A stretch of DNA of 43,517 nucleotides from FCB group bacterium (GCA_024231695.1 JAAEQF010000662.1:1-43517), one strand, 5' to 3'; shown: positions 1 to 9,121, counted from the first letter of the stretch. Made by a program: numbers and translations. The notes: a model not told the origin generated them from the letters alone.

Positions 1-308
1 CCGCCCTTTTGCCTATGGCGAAGAATTGCTCAGCGCCAATCAATAATATCGAGTAGTTATTAATATAAAGATATTTGTTATTATTGTCGGTAAAAAATCG
101 GTAAAAAGATGATGGATGTACCGCCGAGACCATAAAATAGGGCTTCCAGCCTATAAAATAACCCTTTGAAAGCCAATATTTTATTGTTGCAAAGTCGTAT
201 ATTATATGTCATTTTTTGTTGACAGGCAAAGGTCAGAAAGGCACTTTGTCTAGATCAGGGATAATTGTACCCATTGGAGGGGTGTCCCTGCGAGAGAAAG
301 GAAATCAT
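1..308. other. Upstream non-coding region of the TonB-receptor operon
   Basis: AT-rich DNA in which I see no gene. It holds a direct repeat (tcggtaaaaa at 87-96 and 98-107) and a TTGACA hexamer at 219-224. No good -10 hexamer lies at the proper distance from that TTGACA, so I do not call a promoter. A GGAGG at 276-280 lies ahead of the leader ORF and is not at a useful distance from any start. Confidence 0.5.
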
Positions 309-389
309 ATGGATATGATGGATAAGGAACTACCTCCGTCTTTTAATAATATTACGTCTAAGGGGGAAGCCTATGAGAAAATTCGATAA
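309..389 (+). CDS. Possible 26-codon leader ORF ahead of the TonB receptor
   Basis: ATG at 309 follows an AAAGGA Shine-Dalgarno (297-302) at about 6 nt and reads MDMMDKELPP... to a TAA at 387-389. Its stop lies 17 nt beyond an in-frame alternative start (ATG 373) of the downstream receptor gene, so the two could be translationally coupled. CCTCC at 333-337 inside the ORF is complementary to GGAGG at 276-280 and to the receptor's own GGAGG at 432-436. A leader-peptide or attenuator role is inference. It may be a chance ORF: no homologue is recognised and the peptide has no obvious feature. Confidence 0.3.
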   Translation: MDMMDKELPPSFNNITSKGEAYEKIR

Positions 390-447
390 TGTAATTTTTG
401 AGGGAGTAAAAACGTCAATTCCACGGACAAAGGAGGAAAACTACAGC

Positions 448-3387
448 ATGAAACTCAAAGTTTTTTTGATGGCATGCTTGATTGCATGCCTGCTAACAGG
501 GTCCGTGTTTGGTGCGGTGACCGGTAAAATTACCGGTACAGTGACCGACGCCCAAACAAAGGACGGACTTCTCGGCGTTTCGGTGGGTATCAAGGGAACC
601 ACCATCGGCGCCAAGACGGACTTGGACGGAAAGTATATTATGCTGAACGTCCCGGTTGGAACCTATACGGTCGTTATCAGCTCGGTCGGCTATGCCACGG
701 TCGAAGTTGAAAACGTTCACGTTTCGGTCGATCTGGCCACTTTCCAGGACATTGATCTGACCACCGAAGTGACCGATCTCGGCAAAGTTATCACCGTTAC
801 CGCGGAACGGCCCATGATTATCAAGGACCGGACCACGTCGGTTGATATCATTGAACGGGAACAATTGTTGGCTATGCCGACGCGAGGTTTTGAACAGGTT
901 GTTGGAATTCAAAACAGCGTCGTGCGGATGAACTCCAACGTTGACACTCGTCAGCGCGGTGGCCGTGAAACATCATCGGCTACGGCTTCTGAAATTAACC
1001 TTCGCGGCGGCCGTCCATCCGAGGTGGCGTACTACGTGGACGGATTCTCACAACAGGATCCGCTTTCAGGTATATCCACAGCCAACATCAACAACAATGC
1101 CATCAAAGAAGTCTCGGTGACCTCCGGCGCCTTCTCGGCCGAATATGGTCATGTCGCTTCTGGTGTTGTTAATGTCACGACCAATTCCGGCACCAGCAAT
1201 TATCACGGTAATGTTGAATTGGTCAGCGACAATGTGGCCGCGCCGTTCGGTTATGATAGCTATGACCAGAATTGGTATTCTGGTGATATCAGCGGCCCTG
1301 TCCCGCAGCTGGAAGGAGCTTATTTCTTCTTCTCCGGCGAACGGCGTTATTTGCGTGATCGAGCGCCGTCGATCAAGACCAAAGACGTTTACGAGGAATT
1401 CGGACTTGACGATATCTACGACCTGGATGAGTCGCAAAGGATGCCGTTTAATTCAGTCAGCGGCTGGTCTTATCAGGGTAAGATTGACTTTGAACTGCAA
1501 AAAAATATGAAGTTGTCGCTCAACGGCAATGGCTCTGTTGATAAATGGCAGGAGTATCGTCACTTTTACATGAATCCGGCTTTTACCAGCCAGCTTAAGC
1601 ACTCGCCTCGGTATGAAGATAAAAACCTCGGCCTCAACGCCAAATTCACTCATACCCTGAGTCCTGAGTCGTTCTACAATCTCAGTTTTTCCTATTTTAC
1701 AACTGAGAGATTCCGCGGCGACGGCGCGATCTTTGATGATTTTGAGGCTTATGAACGGGAACTGTCCAATCCGGAATTTGATTTTGAAAATTTATTCCGG
1801 GAAGGCGACAGTATTTTCCTGAGCGATCTTGACCCTCTCTTCGATCCAGAAGTGGACGAGGACTCGTTCGTCACTTTTTATGAGTCCTATTGGGCCAATT
1901 ATCTACACCGCAAATCGTCATATATCGGCGCCAAAGGCGATATAACCAAGCAGATGATGACTCACCATACGGTGAAATTAGGTTTTGATTTCCAGCGGCA
2001 TACTCTACGGTATTTTGAGAATCTAAATGCCACGCAGGATTTCAACGCTAACCTGTTGAACCGTTATGGCTTCGATTCACTGGGTAACGAATCGGATAAC
2101 GAAGGCGTCTTCAATGACACCAAACATCCGATCAACCTGGGCCTTTATCTCACCGACCGTTTCGATTGGCGCGGCTTTATCGTCAATGCCGGTTTGCGCT
2201 TTGACTATTTTGACTATAAAGCGTTGCAGTTGATAAACCCCTCCAGCCCCTATGATGCTGATTCAAGTCAGACTGATGCACTCGATAGTGAGTTGGATGT
2301 GGCCGATATGGAAGATAGCGAGAAATTCACGCGCGTTTCGCCGCGAATTGGTATCGCTTTCCCCATCAGCGACAGGACGCAACTATACATGAACTTTGGT
2401 AAGTTCTACCAGCGTCCCGACCTGCGGCGTCTTTATGTTGGGTACGACTTCTTTGAGGCCCGCGTTACGGCCGGTTCGTTCTACACCTTCTCAAACCCGA
2501 ATCTGAAGCCGGAAAAAACAACGGCTTATGAATTCGGTTTGACTCATATGTTGGGCGACAATACGGCCTTTGAAGTAGTGGCCTACTACAAGGACGTCAC
2601 CGATCTGGTGCAGACCTTTACTCAGACTCCGGCGCTCCCGAGAGAGTATACCGTTTTCAGTAACACCGATTTCGGCACGATCAAGGGATTTGATTTCAAT
2701 TTAAATATGCGCCGGACTCGGAACTTGACTCTGGATATCAAGTACTCCCTGAGTTATGCCTCTGGCACCGGTTCGTATGCCACGTCCAATTTCAACATCG
2801 CCTGGAAGAATTCTCAGGGTGCGCCGAAGGCAACCAACCCGCTTGATTATGACCAGCGGCACAGCATTATCGGCATGTTTGATTTCCGTACCAGTAAAGG
2901 CGAAGGTCCGGTGATCGGCAATTCGCATCCGTTCGAGAATATCGGATTGAACGCCATTATCCAATTTGCCAGCGGTGTGCCTTTTACTCCAACGAACATT
3001 TACGACGGCGTCAGCCCCAACGTTTCGGTTCAACAGGAGCCGACTGGTGGAATCAACTCCGCCCGTCAATCCTGGACCACGATGGTTGATGTCAAACTGG
3101 AAAAAATGATCAACATCAGCAAATATAAATTGGTTCCGTATCTCTGGGTTCGGAATCTGCTGAATACTGAAAACGATATTGCCGTATATGAAGGTACCGG
3201 CAAAGCCAATACCTCGGGCTACTTGGAAACACCGGAAGGTACGACCAAGGCGTCCAACTCGGATATGGGCAGTACCGGAATATCTCGCGGCGAAGAATAT
3301 GAATATCGCTACGATCTGGCACAGAACAATCCGAAGAACTACGCCCACCCCAGAATGATCCTGTTCGGATTGCGGATGTCGTTCTAA
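448..3387 (+). CDS. TonB-dependent receptor with N-terminal carboxypeptidase-regulatory-like domain
   Basis: A 979-residue outer-membrane receptor, expected to import a ligand or cooperate with the secreted protein encoded next. I start it at ATG 448 behind AAGGAGG (430-436), because this gives a classical signal peptide (MKLKVFLMACLIACLLTG, cleaved near GSVFGA). An in-frame ATG at 373 with its own AGGGGGA would add 25 polar residues before the signal. In order: signal peptide, CarboxypepD_reg-like beta-sandwich (about 25-105, GKITGTVTDAQTKDGLLGVSV), plug (about 110-250, with YYVDG and SAEYGHVASGVVNVTTNSGT, typical of TonB plugs), then a barrel rich in alternating aromatic residues, ending GLRMSF with the usual C-terminal Phe. 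The next gene starts 22 nt downstream. The ligand cannot be read from the sequence. The family call is firm; involvement in secretion rather than import is speculation. Confidence 0.9.
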   Translation: MKLKVFLMACLIACLLTGSVFGAVTGKITGTVTDAQTKDGLLGVSVGIKGTTIGAKTDLDGKYIMLNVPVGTYTVVISSVGYATVEVENVHVSVDLATFQDIDLTTEVTDLGKVITVTAERPMIIKDRTTSVDIIEREQLLAMPTRGFEQVVGIQNSVVRMNSNVDTRQRGGRETSSATASEINLRGGRPSEVAYYVDGFSQQDPLSGISTANINNNAIKEVSVTSGAFSAEYGHVASGVVNVTTNSGTSNYHGNVELVSDNVAAPFGYDSYDQNWYSGDISGPVPQLEGAYFFFSGERRYLRDRAPSIKTKDVYEEFGLDDIYDLDESQRMPFNSVSGWSYQGKIDFELQKNMKLSLNGNGSVDKWQEYRHFYMNPAFTSQLKHSPRYEDKNLGLNAKFTHTLSPESFYNLSFSYFTTERFRGDGAIFDDFEAYERELSNPEFDFENLFREGDSIFLSDLDPLFDPEVDEDSFVTFYESYWANYLHRKSSYIGAKGDITKQMMTHHTVKLGFDFQRHTLRYFENLNATQDFNANLLNRYGFDSLGNESDNEGVFNDTKHPINLGLYLTDRFDWRGFIVNAGLRFDYFDYKALQLINPSSPYDADSSQTDALDSELDVADMEDSEKFTRVSPRIGIAFPISDRTQLYMNFGKFYQRPDLRRLYVGYDFFEARVTAGSFYTFSNPNLKPEKTTAYEFGLTHMLGDNTAFEVVAYYKDVTDLVQTFTQTPALPREYTVFSNTDFGTIKGFDFNLNMRRTRNLTLDIKYSLSYASGTGSYATSNFNIAWKNSQGAPKATNPLDYDQRHSIIGMFDFRTSKGEGPVIGNSHPFENIGLNAIIQFASGVPFTPTNIYDGVSPNVSVQQEPTGGINSARQSWTTMVDVKLEKMINISKYKLVPYLWVRNLLNTENDIAVYEGTGKANTSGYLETPEGTTKASNSDMGSTGISRGEEYEYRYDLAQNNPKNYAHPRMILFGLRMSF

Positions 3388-3409
3388 CCGGAAGATGAGG
3401 GAATTGAAA

Positions 3410-6400
3410 ATGAAAATAAAAGTCTTGGTATCTTTACTACTGGTTTTCCTCTTCGCGTTGCCGGTCATGGCGGCGCCTCCGAAAGGAAAATCGGTCAGCC
3501 AGGCCCAATCAGTCGATAATACGACCTATATCGACGCCAACCGGATTCTGATGTTTGTTACCAACCACGGTAACTTCGGACGAGATCTTTCCGGTTTTTT
3601 TGGGTACGACTACGGAACCTGGTTTCCATACCCCGGTGATCCGGATGATATCGATAATGATGTCAAACAAGCCGGGCAGCATTCACCATATTATGCCGGT
3701 GGCTTGTGGGTCGGAGCTGTCGATTCGGCTACCGGTGAAGAAAGAGTTATCGTCGCCGAGTATAGCGACGAATACGTCCCCGGCCCGATGGAAAATGGGA
3801 CATTCATGGCCGACCGTCCGGCTTTCAAAGTCTATAAACTGTACCGCGACAGCCTGGCCGGTAATCCCAACGACGATTACCTGAACTGGCCGGTGGATCA
3901 GGGCGCTCCGGTGGACACCCTGGGCAACCCGGCCATGATCGGCGACCAGATGCTCTGGTCGGTGTTCAATGATGCCGATCCGGATCAGCATGTCAACAAC
4001 TCCGGTAATACCGAACCGTTGGGGCTGGAAGTCCGGCAGGCGACATTTGCCTTTGATCGTCAGGGTTCATTGGGGAATATCGTCGTCCTGCGGATGCGCG
4101 TCTATAATAAGGGCGCCAACACGCTCCAGAACTGCTATTTCTCGATCTGGTCCGACCCTGATCTGGGCAGCGCCGGCGATGACGTGGTCGGTTGTGATAC
4201 GACTCTGGGTCTCGGTTATGTTTATAACGACGATAACGAAGACCCGCAGTACACTAATATGCCCATACCCTGTATGGGCATCGACTTTTTCCAGGGTCCT
4301 CTGCAGCCCGGTGCTCCGGAAGATAGTGCCAGGATGTGGGGTCAACGTTGGCCCGGATTTACCAACATGGGTATGACTTCGTTCAACAAGTATATCAACG
4401 GAACCGACCCGGATAATAATGAAGAAACCTACAACTATATGCGCGGCCTGACTCGTGACGGCGGCGATTATATCTATGATAGTCAGGTGCTGAAATATGT
4501 CCATACCGGTGACCCGGTAGCGGGCACAGGCGATCTGGACATCGATCCAGCCGACCGACGCTGGATGCAGAGCACCGGCCCGATTACCTTCCGGCCCGGC
4601 GATAGTACCGAGATTTATGCGGCTATCGTTATCGGTCAGGGTGCGGACCGTTTGGGTTCGATCACGACCATGAAGGAAATCGATAACTTCGCCCAGAAGC
4701 TGTATGAGAGCGGCTTTAACCCGCCGAAACCTCCGGCAGCTCCGGTCGTGAATTTGACCGAACTGGAAAACCGCATTCTCTTCACCTGGGACGACACTTC
4801 CGAAGTCGATCCCGGTGATTTCTTCTTTGAAGGGTACACGATTTGGCAGGGTGAAACCAAAGCCGGTCCTTGGACCGAGCTGGTCACTTACGATGTCATC
4901 AACAGCTACGACGTGGCCTTGGTTGACACAATCAGAGATAACGCCTCGCAGTTGCTGGTCCCGGATATCAAAAGGGTTCTCAGTAACTCGGGCATGGCCT
5001 ACAGTTATAGCACCACAGTGGACGCCATCAATGGCGGAGAGTTGAATAACGTGACCGATTATTTCTACCGCGTCACGGCTTTCTCCTTCTCCTATCTTGA
5101 TTATCGTGATGACCCGCCCAGCAATGTGCCGAATGCTGACCGCTTCCTTGAGAGCCAGACGGTATTTACCGCTGTACCTCAGGCACCGGTCGCCGGTGAA
5201 CATGTGGCTATCGATGCACGGGAGATCGTCTCGGTTGTCCATATCGGCGGCTCGGATGGTATCGTCGCTCCGATGGTTACCGATCCGATGGCCTTCCTGG
5301 GCGATAACTACGTAATCGATTTCGGCACCGATACAGTGGCTGCATTCCACGATGACGTTGAAATTACCAATTACTTTACCTACGATGAACTGCTCGATAC
5401 CTGTGATGTCGATTGGGATGTGGATTCAGTTCTCGTCACTTTCTGTGTTGATACGATCCTGGATTCAGCTGATACGGATGATTACAGCTACTGGGATACG
5501 ACCTACAATACTTTCTGGAATCTGGAAAACACCACCTTGGATACCATGTATGTCGAACGGAATTTCAACATCTCCGGCGACAACAATTACCAGATTTTCG
5601 ACGGTATGCAGATACTCGTTTCCGGCCCGCCGCTGGAAGGGGCAAGTCGCTCCTATACTAGCTCCGATCCGGTAAATATCAGCCCGGTGACTATGGTCGA
5701 ACACCCTTCATATGTAACGGAGAGAGTGGATTACACCGGTCGCTGGTTCACTGGCGAAGGTAGTGGTGAGCTGCTCTTCGGCGGTGTCTACCTCGGTCCG
5801 AATTTCCAGGGCTCAACACTCGGTGCTGCCGATTATGTGCCGATTGAGGTTTACTGGCGTCCTCTGGAAAGCTACACTGACCTCGACGGTAGTGGAACAT
5901 TTACTACCGGCGAACCTTATGTAGCTGGTGAAGGATCCGATACTTCGTTTGCCTTCATGTACTCCGGTTGGTCTGGTTCTAATTTCGAAGGTTTCTATGA
6001 AATACCATTCACGGCATATGATGTTTCTGATCCGGACAATCCGCGCAAGCTGGTGGTGGTAGTCCGTGACCGCGATCAAAACCTTCAATGGGATTGGAGT
6101 TATCTGGCCGATCCGCCTGATCCGTTGTTACCCAATAATGGCGATTTGCAGTATAACTACATCTGGGTTTTGGATTATGACTATGACGCGACGGGTACAA
6201 TGTTCGATGATGGATCCAGCGGAATTGATTTCATGGGCGACGATTACTCCGCCTCCAACCCGACTCACTGGGCCATGTGGCTGGGTGATCGCGGTGTCGG
6301 CGGATTTTTGGCCGAAGAAGGAACGCTGGGTCTGGTTCCGAACTATGTCATCACTCCGGGGGACACGTTTACTTTCACCGCTGAAGCGCCATCATTTACT

Positions 6401-6730
6401 TCCAGTGAGAGCGATCTAAGCGAGATCAAGGCTGTTCCCAATCCGTTCTATCTGTATGGCAGTTACGACCCCTCACCGGGTAGTTATGCCATTCGTTTCC
6501 ACCATCTTCCTGAAGAGTGCGAGATCAGGATCTTCAATCTCGCCGGAGATATGGTTCGGACGATTCAGAAGGAACGTAGCGACGCCATAGCCGAGTGGGA
6601 TGTTCTTACCGAACAAGGCTTACCGGTAGCATCCGGAATCTACATTTACGTAGTCGAGGCACCCGGATTCGGCACCCAGACGGGCAAATTGGCCGTCTTT
6701 GTCGAAGACGAAGTGCTCCGGATTTACTAA
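3410..6730 (+). CDS. Large secreted protein with fibronectin-III-like and C-terminal FlgD-Ig/T9SS-type domain
   Basis: A 1106-residue exported protein. The ATG at 3410 is preferred over the in-frame ATG at 3395 because GAGGGA (3397-3402) is 7 nt upstream and the protein then begins directly with a signal peptide (MKIKVLVSLLLVFLFALPVMA). The body is Asp/Tyr/Gly-rich beta-structure. An FN3-like segment (about 445-560, PPAAPVVNLTELENRILFTW) lies mid-protein. The last 95 residues (AVPNPFYL ... IRIFNLAGDMVRTI ... GLPVASGIYIYVVEA) match the FlgD-Ig/type-A sorting-domain pattern used by FCB bacteria for surface or type IX-like export. It is sandwiched between the TonB receptor and a PorV-like protein with short gaps, so the three are probably one operon. 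No catalytic motif is visible and its function is unknown. Confidence 0.8.
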   Translation: MKIKVLVSLLLVFLFALPVMAAPPKGKSVSQAQSVDNTTYIDANRILMFVTNHGNFGRDLSGFFGYDYGTWFPYPGDPDDIDNDVKQAGQHSPYYAGGLWVGAVDSATGEERVIVAEYSDEYVPGPMENGTFMADRPAFKVYKLYRDSLAGNPNDDYLNWPVDQGAPVDTLGNPAMIGDQMLWSVFNDADPDQHVNNSGNTEPLGLEVRQATFAFDRQGSLGNIVVLRMRVYNKGANTLQNCYFSIWSDPDLGSAGDDVVGCDTTLGLGYVYNDDNEDPQYTNMPIPCMGIDFFQGPLQPGAPEDSARMWGQRWPGFTNMGMTSFNKYINGTDPDNNEETYNYMRGLTRDGGDYIYDSQVLKYVHTGDPVAGTGDLDIDPADRRWMQSTGPITFRPGDSTEIYAAIVIGQGADRLGSITTMKEIDNFAQKLYESGFNPPKPPAAPVVNLTELENRILFTWDDTSEVDPGDFFFEGYTIWQGETKAGPWTELVTYDVINSYDVALVDTIRDNASQLLVPDIKRVLSNSGMAYSYSTTVDAINGGELNNVTDYFYRVTAFSFSYLDYRDDPPSNVPNADRFLESQTVFTAVPQAPVAGEHVAIDAREIVSVVHIGGSDGIVAPMVTDPMAFLGDNYVIDFGTDTVAAFHDDVEITNYFTYDELLDTCDVDWDVDSVLVTFCVDTILDSADTDDYSYWDTTYNTFWNLENTTLDTMYVERNFNISGDNNYQIFDGMQILVSGPPLEGASRSYTSSDPVNISPVTMVEHPSYVTERVDYTGRWFTGEGSGELLFGGVYLGPNFQGSTLGAADYVPIEVYWRPLESYTDLDGSGTFTTGEPYVAGEGSDTSFAFMYSGWSGSNFEGFYEIPFTAYDVSDPDNPRKLVVVVRDRDQNLQWDWSYLADPPDPLLPNNGDLQYNYIWVLDYDYDATGTMFDDGSSGIDFMGDDYSASNPTHWAMWLGDRGVGGFLAEEGTLGLVPNYVITPGDTFTFTAEAPSFTSSESDLSEIKAVPNPFYLYGSYDPSPGSYAIRFHHLPEECEIRIFNLAGDMVRTIQKERSDAIAEWDVLTEQGLPVASGIYIYVVEAPGFGTQTGKLAVFVEDEVLRIY

Positions 6731-6748
6731 ACGAGGAGGATGAAAGAA

Positions 6749-7741
6749 ATGAAACATAAAGTCATAATCTTGATGATAGTTCTCCTTGTTGTAAGCCTCA
6801 GCTCGGCTTACGCGGGGAACGATCGGAGGATCGGTACCGCCGGCGCCCAGGAGCTGCGTATCCCAGTTGGATCACGCGGTACGGCCATGGGTGGTTCGGT
6901 GATTGCCGATGTTTCCGGCGTGGAGGCCATTTATTGGAATCCCGCTGGTCTGGCCTATACGACCGGTACGGAGGCGATGTTCTCGCATCAGCCTTACCTG
7001 GTTGATATCGATGTCAACTTTGCCGGCGCGGCTACGACTATTGAGGATTTCGGAACCATCGCAGCGGCAGTCAAAGTCGTTTCGATTGGCGATATGGAAG
7101 AGACAACCGATGATGAACCAGATGGCACGGGCCGGATTTATAGTCCGACGATGTCCGTATTGTCGCTTTCCTATTCGCGCATTTTGACCAACCGGGTTGT
7201 TTTTGGAATTACCGGCAAGGTCGTTTACGAAAACATCTTTGATGTTACCGCCACCGGTACAGCCTTCGACATCGGCTTTATCTATAATCCGGATTGGCGT
7301 GGCCTTAAAATCGGTATGGTCATCAAAAACTACGGCCCGGAAATGAGATTCTCGGGACGTGGTTTTGAGACTACTGTAGACAGCCGTCAGGCCAGCCCCA
7401 AAGGGGCTTCCTTTGACCTGCCCAGCTCTTTCAATCTGGGAATTTCGTACGACTTCATCAATCAGGGCCAGAACCTGGCCACCGTTTCGGGGAATTTCGT
7501 TTCCAACAACTATTCCCTTGATCTGTGGCAGGGCGGCGCGGAGTATGTCTATGACGACAAATACGCTCTGCGGGCCGGTTACAACTATTCCACTCAGGAC
7601 TCATGGTTGTATGGATTGTCCCTTGGCGCCGGAGTCAAACTTGATTTCCAAGGCACGACCATCGGTATTGACTATTCCTGGACCGAGACTGAAGACGTCT
7701 TTGACGCTAATCAGTACATCACTTTGAAGGTTCAGTTCTAA
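6749..7741 (+). CDS. PorV/PorQ-like (UPF0164) outer-membrane protein
   Basis: A 330-residue outer-membrane beta-barrel of the PorV/UPF0164 type. In type IX secretion PorV is a barrel-shaped shuttle or attachment partner for secreted proteins; a similar role here is inferred. ATG 6749 is chosen because GAGGAGGA (6733-6740) sits 8 nt upstream, whereas the ATG at 6740 overlaps that ribosome site. A signal peptide (MKHKVIILMIVLLVVSLSSAYA) precedes the diagnostic N-terminal motif IPVGSRGTAMGGSV ... EAIYWNPAGLAY. The rest alternates polar and aromatic residues and ends in FKVQF-like strand residues (ITLKVQF). It lies 18 nt after the secreted FlgD-Ig protein and is followed by a strong terminator, so it closes the operon. 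Confidence 0.85.
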   Translation: MKHKVIILMIVLLVVSLSSAYAGNDRRIGTAGAQELRIPVGSRGTAMGGSVIADVSGVEAIYWNPAGLAYTTGTEAMFSHQPYLVDIDVNFAGAATTIEDFGTIAAAVKVVSIGDMEETTDDEPDGTGRIYSPTMSVLSLSYSRILTNRVVFGITGKVVYENIFDVTATGTAFDIGFIYNPDWRGLKIGMVIKNYGPEMRFSGRGFETTVDSRQASPKGASFDLPSSFNLGISYDFINQGQNLATVSGNFVSNNYSLDLWQGGAEYVYDDKYALRAGYNYSTQDSWLYGLSLGAGVKLDFQGTTIGIDYSWTETEDVFDANQYITLKVQF

Positions 7742-7772
7742 GAAAAGACCTGCTTTAAGGTCGAAAAACAGG

Positions 7773-7803
7773 CCGGGCAACCCAAGGGTTGCCCGGTTTT
7801 TTT
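7773..7803 (+). terminator. Rho-independent terminator after the PorV-like gene
   Basis: An 11-bp perfect stem (ccgggcaaccc 7773-7783 with gggttgcccgg 7786-7796), a 2-nt loop and seven T (7797-7803). It ends the receptor/secreted-protein/PorV operon. Confidence 0.92.
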
Positions 7804-7880
7804 GCCGATATCCTCATTTTTACCTCAATTTTGCCTGAATTGGCCTTAGAAAATAAATGCATTTTAATGCAAAATCGACC

Positions 7881-7909
7881 TTGACAAGCAGGAAATTATG
7901 TTGTTACTT
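7881..7909 (+). promoter_or_regulatory. Candidate promoter of the cold-shock gene
   Basis: A perfect -35 hexamer TTGACA (7881-7886) is followed after 17 nt by a poor -10 (TTACTT, 7904-7909). Transcription from here would give an untranslated leader of roughly 95 nt, a length common for csp mRNAs. A 6-bp hairpin with a TCG loop (ggctct 7983-7988 / agagcc 7992-7997) lies just before the ribosome site. The -10 is weak, hence low confidence. Confidence 0.4.
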
Positions 7910-8010
7910 GCGCTTCAATCAATGGGATATATCTCAAACCCTCGGGGGTGTATTCTATGTTAAAACGAGGGACAGAAGTAAGGGCTCTTCGAGAGCCTGA
8001 GGAGAAACAC

Positions 8011-8220
8011 GTGGCTACAGGCAAAGTAAAATGGTTTAACGATCAAAAAGGCTTCGGATTCATCACTCCCGATGACGGCGGCGAGGATCTGTTTGTCCAT
8101 CACTCCAACATCAATTCTGAAGGTTTCCGGTCATTGACCGAAGGCCAAAAGGTTGAATACGAAGCTGGACAGGGACGCAAGGGGCCGGAAGCAACTGATG
8201 TTCGACCTGTTGAGGGTTGA
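8011..8220 (+). CDS. Cold-shock domain protein (CspA family), GTG start
   Basis: A 69-residue single-domain nucleic-acid-binding protein that melts RNA secondary structure. The CspA fold is recognised from [20 protein letters not shown] (RNP1 KGFGFI) and DLFVHHSNI (RNP2 LFVHH). The start is GTG 8011, behind GAGGAG at 6 nt. This gives VATGKVKWF, the normal family N-terminus, and the normal length of 65-70 residues. Longer in-frame starts at 7948 or 7957 would add about 20 residues with no counterpart in the family. It stands alone between two terminators, with a leader that may carry temperature control. Confidence 0.93.
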   Translation: MATGKVKWFNDQKGFGFITPDDGGEDLFVHHSNINSEGFRSLTEGQKVEYEAGQGRKGPEATDVRPVEG

Positions 8221-8233
8221 TCTAATCAATTCC

Positions 8234-8268
8234 AAAAAAAATCCCGGCTTTGACCGGGATTTTTTTTT
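8234..8268. terminator. Bidirectional rho-independent terminator
   Basis: Stem atcccgg (8241-8247) / ccgggat (8254-8260), flanked by an A-run (8234-8241) and a T-run (8260-8268), so it works both ways. It serves the cold-shock gene on the plus strand and the reductase pseudogene converging from the minus strand. Confidence 0.88.
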
Positions 8269-8305
8269 GCCCAACACCGGGGCAATCCTTCAATTTTTCT
8301 AAATA

Positions 8306-9121
8306 CTAAAAATATATTTCCGAATGAATCTGGCCTTCGGCTCGCCGAGTATGCTCTTGAAATCCCTCGGCTTCAAGAATATTAGTCGTCTCCCTAATCA
8401 TCTCCGGGTGGCCGCATAAAAACACATGAGTGTCTTTGTGAGTGGGGTGGAAGCCCCAGAGCTTATCCAGCAGGCCACCTGTCCAAAGGCTTTGAGCCAG
8501 CCCGACATCGCCTTTCCAGGGGCCCGGTTCGGCCTCCGGTTCATCGATTATGGGCAAATAATTGAACGATTAGCTGATTGAATCGAGCAACATCAGCTCG
8601 GAATGATAATCCAGATCGGAACTGTGGCGGGCGCCATGGATTACCGCAAAGCGGCGGTTGAGCCCCCCCGAAATTTCTGTGCGGATCATGCTCATATACG
8701 GAGCCACACCGGTGCCGGTGGCGATGAGAACAACATTGAATTCAGCCGGAACGGCATCGAGGGAAAGCATCCCCAGCGGTTTCTCCGATAAATATACGCG
8801 ATCTTCAGGCTTGAGATGGAATAGCCGGGGTGATAACGATCCCAACCGAACCAGACCGATATAAAACTCAATATATTCTCTGGTTTTCGAGGAGGAGGCG
8901 ATGGAATAGGAGCGGGGGATGAACCGGTCAGGATCTTTGCCGGAAATATCCTCCGTATCGGCAGTATGATAACGTCCGTCGGACCACTTCATCCCCAGCG
9001 TAACATATTGACCCGGAGTGAATTCGGGAAGTTCTCAGCCTTCCGGGGCAATACGCAGTTTAATCAAATCGGGCGTAATTTCAATTCCTTGGGTAACAAT
9101 TGTGTTTTTTTCCTTTACCAT
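8306..9121 (-). pseudogene. Ferredoxin-NADP reductase-like flavoprotein, interrupted by two in-frame stops
   Basis: Reading one continuous frame from ATG 9121 to the stop at 8306 gives a full-length (271-codon) ferredoxin/flavodoxin-NADP+ reductase. It has the FAD motif RSYSIASS, the NADP-site motif GTGVAPYMS, then HGARHSSDLDY and FLCGHPEMI, and it ends in the family-typical EIYF. The frame is broken twice without any frameshift: TGA at 9037-9035, between APEG and ELPEF, and TAA at 8572-8570, between LLDSIS and SFNYLP. Each is one transition away from a sense codon (for example TGG or CAA). TGA is a normal stop elsewhere in the window, so recoding is unlikely. A recent pseudogene or a consensus error are both possible. 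It is last in the peroxide/superoxide cluster, where an intact copy could feed electrons to the reductases. Confidence 0.8.

Noticed and set aside
219-247. Promoter at TTGACA 219 before the TonB receptor
   Set aside because: The -35 is perfect, but the sequence at 15-19 nt spacing (around CACTTT) is not an acceptable -10.
4067-5350. 427-codon minus-strand ORF opposite the secreted FlgD-Ig protein
   Set aside because: It is a shadow of a high-confidence coding frame, with low-complexity, hydrophilic composition and no ribosome site or motif.
8570-9121. TGA/TAA recoding in the ferredoxin-NADP reductase
   Set aside because: TGA terminates other intact genes here (for example the cold-shock and ECF genes), and a second, different stop follows. 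A pseudogene or sequence error is simpler.
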